A DNA stretch of 64,000 nucleotides from Carnegiea gigantea (Eukaryota > Streptophyta > Magnoliopsida > Caryophyllales > Cactaceae): assembly GCA_029747015.1 (NCBI GenBank), contig JAKOGI010002788.1:22129-86128 (forward strand). The letters are read 5' to 3'. Shown in pieces: positions 23,084 to 36,360 of the stretch. Numbering within the stretch: the stretch's first letter is position 1; the number at the start of each line of letters is the position of its first letter. The notes under the pieces are model-generated. The model did not search any database and had not been told where the DNA came from. It was given only the letters and a program-made list of their open reading frames with translations. Both the position numbers and the translations under genes were made by a program.

Positions 23084-25725
23084 CTGTAGACGCACATACC
23101 CCTTTTATTCACTCTTGTGAGTTTGAAAAGGTTGAAGAATTTGAAAGTGCCAGGGATTCAATGAGCATCGTGGCCTTAATGAATTAGAAGATTTTTGTTT
23201 ACAGAAGTCATTTGAGGGGGTGGTTAAGCCTACTAGTTTAGAGTTTTTGCAATAACCAATTTTTTGTGGAATATAAGTCTTTTTCATTTAGATTTGATGT
23301 CGATGAAGGTTTGGATGTGGATTTTTCTATTGAATGTGAGTCCTTTTTCTTTGACCCCATCATTAGTGATCATATCCTCGAGCCGTCCAAGTTTGAATTT
23401 TTGGAGTCTGAGACTTTTATGCCTAGGTGGCTAATTTGGACTAGACTCTTAAGCATATTGAGACTAAGTGGCTTGAGGATTTAGAATCCACTGGTTAGTT
23501 TAGAGAGTTCGTTCATGATGACAAACTTCCTAGGCCTATGACCAATTTGTTGGCTTGTTGTTAGTATATCTGTCTATTTCATGATTAGGCTCAACAATTT
23601 GATAAATTGAAGTAGACCCTTCATTGTGTTGCATTAACATGGTGGATATACTCTTTTTGGTGTCAACTCTCTAATTTTTACTATTTTCATGTGATTAAGA
23701 GTTGTTCTTGCATGTTTGATAAGCTACCACATTCGCTAATGTGTTTTGACTTGTGTAGCTATTTTTAGCTTAGTATGGAGTAACTGATGCTCTATAAATC
23801 TCCTAGATTTTACGGCATAGTTTTAGGTGTACCTTTGCACCTGACTGATTATAATCGTTCTTCTCTATCTTCTCTTTTTTTTCTTTTGTATATATTTGTT
23901 GCTTTATTTTATTTCTATAGTTTTCTTTTTTGAGTTTTAGAGTCTTGACTTTTTCTTTAGTTTTGAGTCTTATTTTTCTTTTTGCATATTTTTTCTCTTT
24001 TGGGTTGTTTTTATGTTTCTTTCACTCCCAATGGGAACATTGTATGATTTAGGTTTGGCGGTGCAGAAACTTTGTTTTGAATAATGAGGAAAAAAATGGA
24101 AGGTTTTTGTTTTCTTTTGAAGAATATGTATTATTTTGATTGATCATGTTCTCCTGTACCTTAGTTGTTAGGTTGTATATAGATATGGCATGCATGATGA
24201 AACCTAGTCCAAAGTGTGATATTTATGCCATATTCCTAACCCCTAACATTTTTATAGCAAGCTATGTTGACTTTGGTAGATGAACCTGTGAGATTTGAAG
24301 CTATAAAGACTGATTCATCATTTTAGTCTCACCTTTTTTTTTTTTCCATGTATCTCTTTTTCATGATTACATTCTTAGAACCTGTGTTGATTTTCTTCAA
24401 AATTGTATTAAGCATGTGCATTATGGTAAGATGATAAAGGCATTCCTTTGTTTTGTGAACCATATTAGCTAAATTGCCACCCTGAATTGAATGTTTTACC
24501 TTTTACTAACCCTTTAAACCTTGACCATTTCATTTAACGTGCACCCTTTTATTTAGCCTTGGCCAAAACACATATCTATTACCTAAGCTAAGTCTAATAG
24601 AACAACACTTCATTATTTGATGGGTAGCTTTTGGGTGATGATGCACTATGATGGTTATTCTTGGACCGTTTAGTGTGGCGAGGGAATGTATTGTTATTAT
24701 CATTTAGAAAATGAGTTATGTTGTCACATGTCATTCATTCGAAAAATGAGTTATGTTGTTACATGCTGTCCATTCATTTTTTTCGAAGGAAAAAAAAAGA
24801 AAAAAAAAAGAGGAAAAAAAGAGAAAAAGATGAAAAAGTTCCTGAAGAAAAAAACTTGGAAAAAAGAATGAAAAATCTCAAAAAGAAAGGAAAAAGTTTA
24901 TAAATAAAAGTGTTTGGCATGAGTCATTATATATTCTTTATCTTTATTATTTTAACTTACTTTCAATGGTTACTTTTAAAGGGTTATGCCTTAACTTGTC
25001 ATAAGTTTCAGGAGAGTCTGTGCTGTAGTTATTGGAAGGGTTTGGTTGCCCATTAGTCTCTTGACTTTTAGCTCATCATTTTCTAAATCAATTGTCCCTC
25101 TCTTTTTCTTTACCCTTAGCCCTATTACAACCCCGTGTAAAGTCCTTTTGATTATTGTTTTATGTTTTGCATTTTGCATTTGAGTAGCTGAGATTTGAGA
25201 ATCTTAGCAAGCCTATGTTAGTTTGTATGATTTGAAGATGTATTGAGCAAACATTATCATATATTAAACACATGAGCGAGAGTGTTGCACATGTTCCCTA
25301 AAGTGAGTTTCTCCAAGTCGGGCTTACATATATTTCTTAATTGGAGTGAGAGATTGTGTATAGATGCCATCAGTGGGGACTAAGAATGTCTTGATCTATA
25401 TATATTGTTTATATATGATATTCTTAGGTTACTTGAATGATATCGTTGATAAGAATGTGTATCTTTTTCCTGGTGTTATATATATGAGCTTTTGAAAACC
25501 CAAAACCGATTTTTTTTTCATTATTTAAGATTTTTGGTGTATATCTTTTGCAGACTCTCATAAGACCTTACTCATCCACTAGGGTTAACCTAGGGGTTTA
25601 AAGGGCTTGTTACACATGCTAAGTGCAATCATGATTCTTACACAAGCAAATGATTTTACTTTTTTGCCTTATGATTTTTAGTTTTATATTATACAAGAAT
25701 GAACAAAATTTAGGTATGGAGGTAT
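23084..25725 (+). mobile_element. Element C internal fragment, diverged + strand relative of array A
   Basis: The order matches the array A internal region read in sense: gag C-terminus, long noncoding stretch, the GGGAACATTGTATGATTTAG block (about 24030-24050), a stretch around 25570-25640 close to A's GGGTTTAAAGGGCTTGTTGC region, then a PPT-like TAGGTATGGAGGTATTG (25711-25727). The left edge is cut at the LTR of element B. Poly-A and poly-T tracts occupy 23870-24010 and 24775-24900. Confidence 0.7.
23100..23640 (+). pseudogene. Gag C-terminal remnant of element C
   Basis: Broken frames keep the EYKSFSF / ECESFFFDP repeats and the FVHDDKLPRPMTN block, which correspond to YESFSFD repeats and VIHDDYISRPMTH in array A's gag. 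They are followed by FDKLK, as in A's sequence beyond its gag stop. Multiple stops and frame changes. This shows that the acidic repeat region belongs to a family wider than one insertion. Confidence 0.65.
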
Positions 25726-26414
25726 TGTTCTGCCTGAAATTATATCATTTTTATTATTTGATATTTGCCCAAAATAAATCATTAAATTAGGATGTTAATA
25801 TAGTTTGTTTTATTTTGTTAGGATTGTGAAGATTTAAAAGGAAGGGATAAATTGCTTGAATAAAATGCCAAAAGAAAGGGAAGACAAGACTTTGAATCAA
25901 ATGAAAAAAGAGGGGAAAAAAAAACAAAAGAAATTCGACCCAAGCTTCCCGTCCGACCCAGAAATTCAGCCCAGCAGACCCATGGGCCAGGCCAGTCTTT
26001 CCCCCTCTCTCCCTCACGCACATGACCCTCACGTGCATGTCACTTGATCCAACTCTCCGTTTCCTCCTTCATTCCTCCCCAGAATAGACCTGTTCTTTCC
26101 TGCTTTCCCTTAGCCTAGCATTCACGTGTGCTCAACATCGCCTAGGTTCCCCCTTTCCCTTTTATTTTTCTTTGTCCTTTACCCACTGAACACAAGGACC
26201 TTCCACCCCCCCCAACCCCCACTTCTTCCTCATTTTGCCAGCTAGCGATAACACCTTCCCTTAATTAATTTCTTATCATTTTCTCTCTCCTCCTTCATTT
26301 ATCCATTCAACCGTTATGTTGATCATCATTACTAGCATCATTTCAATTGCTATTCAGCATCATCTTTCTTCATGTCGTCAATTATGTGATTAGTGAACAA
26401 TGAAGGACTCGATG
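25726..26414 (+). repeat. Element C 3' LTR, left part (split by hAT)
   Basis: Starts TGTTCTGCC after the PPT-like tract. It keeps the A-family landmarks in the same order: a TTTATTTTGTTAGG stretch, a purine-rich stretch, the CACGTGCATGTCAC region (26030-26043) corresponding to A's G-box palindrome, and GATGGTTACAAG at the hAT junction, matching A's CATCGGTTACAAG. Weak similarity seems to resume after 30770, to about 31150. Confidence 0.6.
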
Positions 26415-26422
26415 GTTACAAG
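26415..26422. repeat. hAT target-site duplication, left (GTTACAAG)
   Basis: GTTACAAG here and GTTATAGG at 30762-30769 match at 6 of 8 positions; 8 bp is the hAT size. Confidence 0.6.
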
Positions 26423-26994
26423 TAAGACTGTCAAACTCAAAAGTTGATTCGATACAATTATTGACCCAAACTCGATACAAAATTAGGCTTGGTTGGGTAA
26501 ATATTTTCAATTCTTTTAATTAAATGGGTTGGCATGATAAACAGGTTATGTTCAAGTTGACATTTTCAACACCCCAAAAAAAAAAGCCTGTTTAACCCAT
26601 TTAATTAAGCAAGTTAATAGGTCAACCTCATTATCCATTTACCGTACATCTCATTTTAACTCATTTAACCTATTTATCAATAAGTTTTTTTGGGGGGGAG
26701 AGGCGGAGGGGGAGGGGCAAATTTGAGGATTGAAATTTTAAAGGAATTGAAATTTTTGGATTTGATATGGGAGGAAATGAAAATTTGGATTTTTGTTTTG
26801 GGGGGGGGGGGGGGATGCCAGCCAAAAGAAAGCATTAATATTTTTTGGTGATTAAATGAGTCTCACACCTAGGTACCTAATGTCCCAACCAAAACCCTAG
26901 CTATGTAAAGCTTTTTTAATCGTTTGTCCTTACTCAGCTGTTCCCTCGATTTCTTTTTCCAATACGTAGGAAGCTTTTCTTTCTCCTCATGTCC

Positions 26995-27050
26995 TATAAA
27001 TTCGCACGAACTCACCATCTCCCGCACTCTCTCTTAGCAAAACCCTAACC
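26995..27050 (+). promoter_or_regulatory. hAT promoter: TATA box and telo-box-like motif
   Basis: TATAAA at 26995-27000 is followed about 40 bp on by AAACCCTAACC (27040-27050). A CT-rich leader continues with a likely donor GTAAGT at 27191 and an acceptor before the coding start at 27673. This is a plant-like promoter layout in the right place for the transposase; it contains no other gene. Confidence 0.5.
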
Positions 27051-27672
27051 CAGATTCCCTCACTCACCGATACAACTCATCGCCTTCACCATCTAGAGCT
27101 CCGATCTATTTCACGCTTGCTTCCGTAATCTGAGACTTGCTCACTCGTAGATCGACATACCTTGTTCGACCTGCATGGGACTCAAAGTCGAGTAAGTATG
27201 GCTTGTTTGACTTGTTCGCAGATCTACACCTCTGTCTTTCTTTTGCTTGCTCTATCTCTCTAACTTTTTTTTTAATTTCTGTACTTCTTCAATCTGGAAA
27301 CGATAAGGCTCTAATTACTGATTTTGCTTGCTAATAGTGTGATTTGTGGTTGTGGAAGGTTGATGTGTACTTGTAAAGGCTGATTCCTATTTCTTCAATC
27401 TGCCACTATTTTTTGGCTTTTGGGTATTTTGTTTGGTAATGGGTTTGACTTTTGCTTGCTAATTACCACTCTTTGGCTATGACCTATAAAAATTTAGCTG
27501 AGATCTATATTGAACTTGATTAGTTTTGGGTAATGCTGATGTTTACTTACAATTTTTTTGCTCTAAATATAGTGTCTGCGAGCACAGTTTAGTACTAGCT
27601 TTAATGGATCTCATTGTAAAATAAGCAAAGACCTATTAAAATTGACATCCTTTTTTTCTCATATCAACAAAA

Positions 27673-30239
27673 ATGGCATCAAACTAGGATGATTTTATGC
27701 CTATTGAAGTTGACTCCAATAGTAAGGAGGTTGCTGAAGTTGACAACCAGGAAGTAAAGATGCTGACTACTGTTGGGACTGGGGTGTATAACCCTCATAC
27801 TGCTGCCCATGTTGGTAAGCCCCCAAAACATCAAAGAAAGTTAACTTCTACTATTGGGAACATTATGAATTTCTTCCTTCTGATAAAGAGGGTAATCTAT
27901 TTTGTAAATGCAAAAATATGGTCAAACCTATCTAGGGGGCAGTCGGTATAGAACTGGTAATATAAAAATGTATTTAGGCATTTGTAAAATAAGGAATTTT
28001 GGAGACATAGGGCAGCTTCTCTTAGATAGTCTTTCTGGTACTCTGGGCAATAGACAACCTGAATTTGAGTTTAATGAGTTTCATCAGTTGTTCCCTTACT
28101 ATGTTGTTAAGCATGAAGTGCCATTTGAATTTGTTGTATATGATGGTGTGAGGGTTACGTTGGCCTATTTGAACCTAGATGTGAAATTTTTTTCAAGGAA
28201 TACGAGTAGAAATGATCTCATTAAGTCATTTGCTAGGGAAAAAGTAAAGCTTAAAGTGTTCTTAGAGTCTTTCCCTAGGAGAATTGCCTTTACTTATGAT
28301 TGTTGGACATCTTTGAACACAGATGGTTTCATTTCTTTGACTGCCCAATACATTGATGCTAATTGGGTCTTGTACAAGAGAATTTTGACTTCTCTTTCAT
28401 GCCTCACCCCAATTGGTGCTTTTCTTGCTGAAAACTTCTTCTTATTATTAAAAGATTGGAGTCTTGACATTAGAGTAATGCGTTTGACTGTGGATAATGC
28501 TTCTTCAAATGATTTGTGTGTTGGCACAATTAAAGTCCAATTGAAGTTTTTGTGTAATGGTGATTACTTTCATATTTATTGTTGTGCCCATATTCTTAAC
28601 TTGATTATGAAGAAGGGATTAAAGGATATGGATGAGGTTGTGTCCTTAGGGAGTGTGTTAAGTATTTCAAAGGCTCTCAAGTGAGAAAGCAAAGGATTCT
28701 TGATTCTTGTAAGCTTTATGACACTGTCCATAATAAGGGTTGTGCCAAGTTGTCCCAACAAGATGAAATTCTACTTATCTTATGCTTGAAAGTGTCCTTT
28801 ATTAAAAAGGGATCTTTAATCATTTGGAGGTTGTCGATAGCAATTTTATCCATTGTCCAAGAATTGATGAGTAGGCCAAAACAAGAAAAATTTGTAGCTT
28901 CTTGAAAGCTTTCTATGAAGCTACTTATGCTTTCTCAGGGTCTAAATATCCTACTTTTAATCTATATTTCCCTAATGTGGTGAAGGTGAGATTGTTATTG
29001 AACGAAGAGATGGAAACTGGTGATGCTTTTATGAGACACATGGCTACAAGGATGCTTGATAAGTTTGAGAAGCATTGGTATGAATTTAGCACAATTATGG
29101 CTATTGCTACAATTTTAGATCCCGCTATAAGTATCAATTTATAGAATGGACATACAAGGAGGTTTATGGTGATAGCTACAATGTTGAGTTAAGCTTGTTG
29201 AAAGATAAACTCTTTGTATTGTATGGTTAGTATGCCAAGGCCTCTAAGGGGTGGCCTCCATCTCCTAATCCATCTTCCAGCATTGCTCAAGCCACTTCAA
29301 ATGTGCAGCTGCAGTTTGATGCATTCATGCATGTATGAATCTGATTTCTTATAAGCATTGCATGTTCATTTATTTGCTATTTTTAATTATTTTAGCTAAC
29401 TTATTCTGGCAGCTACTTTCTTTAGTTGTTGTTGTCTATTTACATTGCTGATTTGCTGTAAAAATTGAGCAGTGCTGGCTGCGGCCCAATTTTGATGCTT
29501 ATTCTTTGTTCAAAATTGAGCAACTATAGTCTATTTAGGTGCTGGCTATGGTTGGGCCGATATTGAATGCTATTGCGTTTGAATTAACTTGTTTATTTGA
29601 ATCTAGTTATTGCTTTTTTGGATTAGTTGGCCATTTCCTTTAGTTTTATTTAATTGATTTTATTTTGATGTTTAGGACTTTGATCAATATTCAAGTAATG
29701 AATTTTGATTCTGCCTCCAAATCTAAGCTGGAGATGTTTGGAGGAGAATAAGTTTCCTTGTGTTGAAACTTTTGATATCCTTGGGTATTAGAAAACAAAT
29801 CACGATCGATATCCTTTACTCTAAAAAATGGTGGTTGATGTTTGGACCATTCCATTGTCCACTATTGCATCTGAGTTTGCTTTTAGCGTAAGTGGTAGAG
29901 TACTTGATGCATTTCATAGCTCTTTAAGGCTAGATATAGTGGAAGTTGTTATTTGCCTTATAGATTGGTTATTTGGCCTAGGTGACGATTTCTCTTCTCC
30001 CTTGTTTTTTATTTCATATGTCTTTAATGTAGTTTTTCGTAACATGATTTTGTGTTTTTATGTTACATACCTTAGCACTCATGCCAGCTGAAGTCAATTT
30101 AGATGATCTTTGCGGAGATGTGATGAAAATGAACTTGAATGGTGATGAAGGGGTGAAGCGCAATCGAAGAGCACAGGTGGAAGTGGATATGGACAAAACT
30201 CAGCTTTGGTTAACTAGATTTTATGCTTTGTTGATTTGA
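27673..30239 (+). pseudogene. hAT transposase (BED finger, RNase H-like, dimerisation domain), decayed
   Basis: ATG 27673 opens a frame broken by TAG at 27685. A degenerate BED-type zinc finger region (about 27820-27985, with a frame change near 27910) is followed by the RNase H-like catalytic region. This includes FTYDCWTSLNTDGFISLTAQ (from about 28290), LTVDNASSND and CAHILNLIMKKGL. A frame change near 28660 leads to VRKQRILDSC and on to a DUF4413-type part (28902-29140: YPTFNLYFPNV, MLDKFEKHWYE, ATILDP). The hAT dimerisation domain is at 29828-29975 (PLSTIASEFAFSVSGRVLD). A final exon-like segment may end at 30237-30239. It would excise and reinsert the element; frameshifts and stops rule that out. 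It is closest to the plant DAYSLEEPER/RICESLEEPER-like group in layout. Confidence 0.85.
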
Positions 30240-30761
30240 ACTTAAACTCTAGTTATGTAATAGCTATGAACTTAGACTTGTGCATTTGTACTTATTTGGA
30301 CCTTTGTTGTGGTTTATTGAACACTTTAACTTTGGTTGTTAGAACATCTTACTTGCAGGTTTCCACCATGGTAATGGTGGGTGTTTAAATTAATTATGAA
30401 TGGCTTATCACGGATTCATCATTCATGGCATAAGTAAGCAGCTTGTAGGCATGAATGTTAGATAAGTTTGCTGCAATTTTGCTCTACTATTAGCAGGTTC
30501 ATAGGTTGAAATTTGTTGATTTTATTCCTAAACTTAAACAGGTTAAATGGGTTAAACAGGTTATTGGCTACCTGATTTTGATTGGTTTAAATTAAACGGA
30601 TAATTAGTCAAAATTAGATCAACCCATTTAATTTAAACAGTTTCAGGTCGGATATTTGGACCCATTTATTAAACATGTCGGGTTCAGGTCAGGGGGTTTC
30701 AACCCATTTAATTTCAACCCCAACGTGAACATGACACGACTTGGCCTATTTGACAGCCCTA
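30240..30761 (+). other. hAT 3' noncoding and subterminal region
   Basis: Noncoding. Contains repeated TTAAATGGGTT / AACCCATTTAATT motifs in both orientations, ending in the right terminal repeat. Confidence 0.5.
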
Positions 30762-30769
30762 GTTATAGG
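30762..30769. repeat. hAT target-site duplication, right (GTTATAGG)
   Basis: Partner of 26415-26422, with two differences. Confidence 0.55.
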
Positions 30770-33528
30770 AGATTGAAGGGTGCAAGATGATTGAATTCAG
30801 GCTACAAATTAGAGCAAGTAAAAGTAGTATAGAGTAGAGTTTTTTAGTTTCAATTTTAACATTTGTTTTCATTTATTGTTTTTCAGTTTCAGATCTAGTT
30901 CTAGTTCCTAGAATTAGTGTACTTAAATTCTAGATTTTCAATTTTGAGTGAAGATTTTAGTTTTAGTTTTCAATTCCGAATAATTGGTTACAAAATTTAG
31001 ACTGGCTCTTCGTTTATAGAATCTGCTACTCTACTCTGGGCTACATTTTGTTCAAGTTTCGAGGCCCTTGGTCATTGGTATTGCTTTGCTTTGCTTGGGT
31101 TCATGCTTCTGTTGTTGCCCATGTTTCAATCTGCGATTTCCCCATGTTCTCGTTCCTAGGCATGGACTCATTATTTTGTCTTAAGGTGGAAAAAGTGTAG
31201 GTGCTGGTAACTTTATGAATAGCAAGTTGTTCATTTTTTAAATTTGTTTTGCTTTATTCCATTTTTAGTTCTAATTAGTTGTTATTTCTTATGAGTTCCT
31301 TTTGTGAATATTATTTGGAATGTTAGTGCCTAAGTTGTTAATTCTTTTGGTTTGGTTATGCTGCTAATATTAGCATGTTAGAATATAAGAAAGACACTTA
31401 TTTTCTTGGCCATTTCTGTGGATTGATAACCTCAAGTATTACGGGATAAACAGTAAGCTTGCGATAAGACACGACACCCATCCCACAGAAGAATGTCAAG
31501 ATTGAAAAATGATAACAACGCCTAAAAAGTGCTCAATTCTTTCATAAACGTTGGGCTCATTATCACTTTGCTCGTCCAACACTCTTATACATGATGATAT
31601 AACAAGTACATTTCTTTCATCTGAACGTGAAATATTTGGTATAATGGTTATTCTCTTTCTTATTTAATCATATGAGGTGGCTTGTGTTTTTTAATTTGAC
31701 TTTATTTCCACTAGTTTTCTTTCCCTGATATGATAGTGCGATATTCACCTTCTTTAAGATGAACTTCGATTGTGGTTATTTTTGGTTTTATTTTCTTTTA
31801 CTGTCGGAAAATTTAAGCTTAGCTTCACAAGGCTTGTTCTGGTTGTTATTATGACAGTATGCATTTTATCTCATCATTAGCTTGTAAAGATCATGTTGGG
31901 ATCCCCCAAAGTCATGTAAAAACTCAGACTCCATAAGAGACTTGATGTTATTATTTGATAGGGATTCACTTTAGTACTATAGTTAGAAATAGGTATTGAT
32001 GAAAATCAAGTCAAATGTATGACACATTCATCACAATCATTGGTCAAAAGCAACACTACAATAGTTAAAGAAGTAATTCGGCACATTCATCACAATCATT
32101 GGTCAGATGCAATGCTAAAATAGTCGAAGTATTTGGCACATTAGTTAAGGTCGTAGATCTAACTGGAGTCAATTAATGAGAAATGACTTAACATGAGTCG
32201 CTAATCTTAGAACATTAGCAATCTGATCAAAATGACAAGGAAGTGCATAATTTAATGAAGCAAAAATTGAGTTGTGAAAATAGAAAGACAATAATGGCAC
32301 ATTGAATGATAAAAGCTTGTGAATGATTGATATATTGAATCCCCATCTGAAAAACACTCTTTTGACGCTAGTATCCATTGATGAAACACTCTGAACATTT
32401 ATGCCATGCTAATCTAGACTCAAACTTTGATTATAGAATATAAATCAAGGTTTCTACAAGACCATCACAAAAAGAAAGTCTTACAATGCATTAAAAAACA
32501 AATAAAATTCAAAGAGTTTCTATGATAGGCAGATGTCACTTTCAAACATTTAATGCACCTGAGAATCAATGCTTTAAAACATTTTACCAGATGAAGAAAA
32601 TTCCGAAGAGTAAAAAAAGTGATGGAATTCGAATAAGGCAATAGCTAGATCAAAAAACAAAGGGTATAAAATTAATTTCAAATATTGTAATGAAGATGGA
32701 GAGAAAACCAAAAGGAGTTAAGCACTACCTAGCAAAAAGAAGAACTCTGCAATCATTCTGAGCAGCATCAAATTCTCTAAAAGGCATATTCCGAAAAACC
32801 AAGATCAAGGGCCAGTATTAATCAAATTATGCAATAGATACATTCCCCAAATCCAACGGTCCAAGATGCATACATTGTCTATAAATAAAGTAATATCAAA
32901 TGAGAAAGGGTGTAATAGATGATTATGGTGTTGAAATTTGCGAACTGAGAGAGAAATATTGTTTTCTTACTTCTGTTCAATTCAATTCATCTAAAATCTT
33001 TGTGTGGTGGGGAAACATAAGAGAATGAGGGAATTTCTCTTGTGTTAGGGAAACCACAATTTGTGAGTTATCTACCTTACTGTGATCCACTTTAGATAAC
33101 ATATTGGGCAGAAAGTTTGAGGGGATAGAACTTTAATTGTAGGCAAGGAGAAACGGTAGCTCTTTGCTAAGTGTAATATCAAGGGGGCAGATTCTTTTAT
33201 TTTGGGGTATGCTGAGGGGAGATTAATATAATTTATATAATAATCGTTAAACTTCTTATTTTTGAAAAAAGATTAATTTGAAGACAAACCTCGTTGGCAT
33301 TTGTAATAGTCCTAACTTCAACAAAGATTCATGGAATTAACGTCCTGTTAGATTGATGCGAGTATAGAACAATCCTTCTTCTGATTTTTCTTATTAATTT
33401 CCTTCTTCTTCTTTTTTTTCCTTATTTTCAATCAAAGATTAAATTTCTTTGGAATCTTTGGGTGAGAAATGACATTGTTTCTTAAAATATCCTACAAATC
33501 ATGTGCAATCAATTGGTCTTCAAATGGC
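30770..33528. other. Intergenic, rest of element C then unassigned sequence
   Basis: The first few hundred bases probably continue the LTR of element C. Beyond about 31150 I see no gene, RNA or defined element; open frames are short and without family resemblance. A local duplication is listed separately. Confidence 0.4.
32021..32140. repeat. 60-bp tandem duplication
   Basis: Two adjacent, diverged 60-bp units, each starting G(A)CACATTCATCACAATCATT, at 32021 and 32081. Confidence 0.6.
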
Positions 33529-36328
33529 GTAACATGCTTATCCCTAGGGCTAGAGGTATTCATTGTTTCCTAAATTTTGAAACGAAACAGACACACTTCC
33601 ACCTAAAAACTGACCATACTCAAACTCGTAGTCTTACATTAAATATCAGTGATAATAAAACATGAAGAATATATCCAATAGGCTTGATGGCTATACATCG
33701 GAGACCACAACTCCCTGGGTCATATGCCCAGAGTACACAAACTAAGAAATTAAATAGAAGAAAAAAAATGAAAGGCACAATTCAACGGATCACACATCCA
33801 GAGAACCAGGGTTTACATCCCAAAAATGAGAACTTAACTTCATCCCTCGATTGTGACTACCTATATAGATGGTTGGTCTACACGGCCATTTAGAGTGAGC
33901 ACTAGTCAAGATGTAATATATGAGCCATTTTGTTTGACCTACATATGCTTATCAACCTACGAATACATCATATAATATCATTAAACTCATGAATTCCAGA
34001 TACAAACATATGACTCCTGTCCAAAGCAAAAGAGAGGCTCGAACTTGATTTACGTGACCGATGACTTCTACCTATCATTTCAAGAACATGTGTGAAAAGG
34101 GAAATAGAGAGGGGATGAGCTGTCACACGCTCAATGAATAATCTGCAATCCCAAAAACAAAACTATTGCATAAAATGCCATAAGTACCAGTCACACAGAG
34201 ATAGTATTTTAACATCAACATATTAAGCATACAAGACTCTGTCCTTCCTAAACATTGGGGGTGCTCCTATATTCAACTGCCAGCTAACCCTTTAACAATA
34301 AAGAACAACTTTGAAAACTGCCAACTTGAGTTCTTTAGTAAGAAGTGGAAAATAATGCACAAAGGGCACAAAGCTTCACTTAAGCCAAATTAAATTGTTT
34401 TAAATTGACTTCTCTCTAAAGGAAGTCACTTGTTATTTAATAAGATTCCTTTCCAAATACTATATATAGGTTCTAAATCCTTTCACTAGCATATTTCATA
34501 AATGAGAAGTTTTCAACTCATAGTGCGTAACAAAATTATTTTCAGGGCATTGGATTCACACGTTGGTGCTCTCCGTAAGTGAGTAATATAACTTATGACT
34601 TTTTTATCCCTGGGGCCTCCCAGAGTTGACGGACTCCTATCCTCTGGATAGTATTACTTAGAATTCCTACTTCATTCAGGATCCGAAGGTCTACTCCGGA
34701 GACCGAGCCTCAGGTCTACTTTCAAGAATGAATCTGTTACAATAACACTATCCCCCTAGCCCAAAATCTCTCAACTAGAATTCACTTTCAAACACATAAG
34801 AATGATAAGTTCATTAACATGAACCTCGGATGAATGAATATCGCTTATGATAAGAATTAGCACCGCTTGACTCAAAGATTCTCACAAAACGATACTTTTC
34901 CCAAAAACGTCCACGAGATCATTTAGAAATGTTGTAGTTTGAGATAAGCAATCTCAAATATTAAGAAAACAGTATTTTCAATCTCAGAAAATGCTAATAA
35001 TACCTTAGTAAAGACAAAACCCAGCTTCTGAAAAACACAACAACTTTCTATTTTAATGGGAAAGTTGGTAAGCGACTTATAACTCACAGGTCAACCAAGT
35101 AACCACCTAGTTTGTACTAAAGACCACTTAAAACTCATTTTCAGGAATTACAGGTTGTGTAACCTACTCAAAGCTAGATTCACTTTAGGAGAATTAGGAG
35201 CTTAGACTTTTACCCAAGCGAACGCCTTCTAAGTTCGTTAAACTTGTTCAATAGCTAGTGGGAAGGTAGTATATAATGTCACGCTTACGGCCTTGGCACC
35301 TAACTTCCAGTGATCAACAAGGAGGGTGTTTAGGGTCATAGGCAGCAAGTGTTCAACCAACCACCTAACATAATTCATATGTCCACCTTCATGTTAATAA
35401 CTTTATGCTAACGGTACAATACCCATAACAGCACAGATTCAATTTAGCAAGAAGTAGGGCCAAACAGAGTTAGCCATTGCTCGATTCACAAACTGGTCCA
35501 CTACTGGACTGGCCAACTAACTTCCTCCTTTCCAGCCATGTTCTCAGACAGGGTATAAGCAAAGGAACAAAACACAATGATAGAGTGTAACAATTAATCA
35601 CTGCGTGGTAACATCGCTATCATAAACTAACAATAATACTAATTGAAATGAAATGACAATCAAAGCACATCAACCAAACTCAGGACATTACCGACTCTAT
35701 CATACCTTGTCACTAGCCAAATTAACTGAATTAAAAACAAGAACACAACAATGGGCAGCTGACAGTATCATCCATCCAACACTTATAACGCGGGCTCCCT
35801 CCTCATAGCACCTCCGACAAATTTACCTCAAATTCATATCAACAACAATCCAAGAGTCTCAATCACTCATTCAATCCTTCATTAGCTCTAAGATTGCACA
35901 ATTCACATATGAATCAAGCTTTTACGACTCCTCTAAATTTCTCATGGCTAAAGCAATAAAATTTTGAAATTAATTATTAAATTTAGGAATTGAGAATTAT
36001 CCACCTTAAATTCAAGCTTTTTTGACCCGATTAAGGGCTAACTCGAGCATATTGGATTGGTTATAACCGCTTTCTTCCCTCCCCCACGCTATTGTTATTC
36101 GTGTTCCTTCCTCCCCTTTACCGTGCTACTGCGTCTACTCATCTTCCCCCCTCTGTGCTCGCTCACTCTCTTTCTCTCTCTAGTAGTGGCTCGGTGGTGG
36201 TGTGTTGAGGGAGACAGGTGTAAGGGGTTTGGGGGTTGAAGAAGAAGCGCTTAGGGAGGGTGCATGTGCTGTGTCTTATGTCATGTTTTTGTTAAAAAAG
36301 GGTGCTGGCAGTTCTAATTTGGTTTGCT

Positions 36329-36360
<32 letters not shown>

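Larger units (their letters stand above)
26423..30761 (+). mobile_element. hAT DNA transposon, 4339 bp, decayed autonomous copy
   Basis: Terminal inverted repeats are imperfect: the left begins TAAGACTGTCAAA, the right (minus strand) TAGGGCTGTCAAA. An 8-bp target duplication with two mismatches flanks them. Both subterminal regions carry A/T-rich repeats of the type AACCCATTTAATT in both orientations (26515-26660; 30540-30715). A decayed hAT transposase lies between. The element sits in the LTR of element C. Confidence 0.8.
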
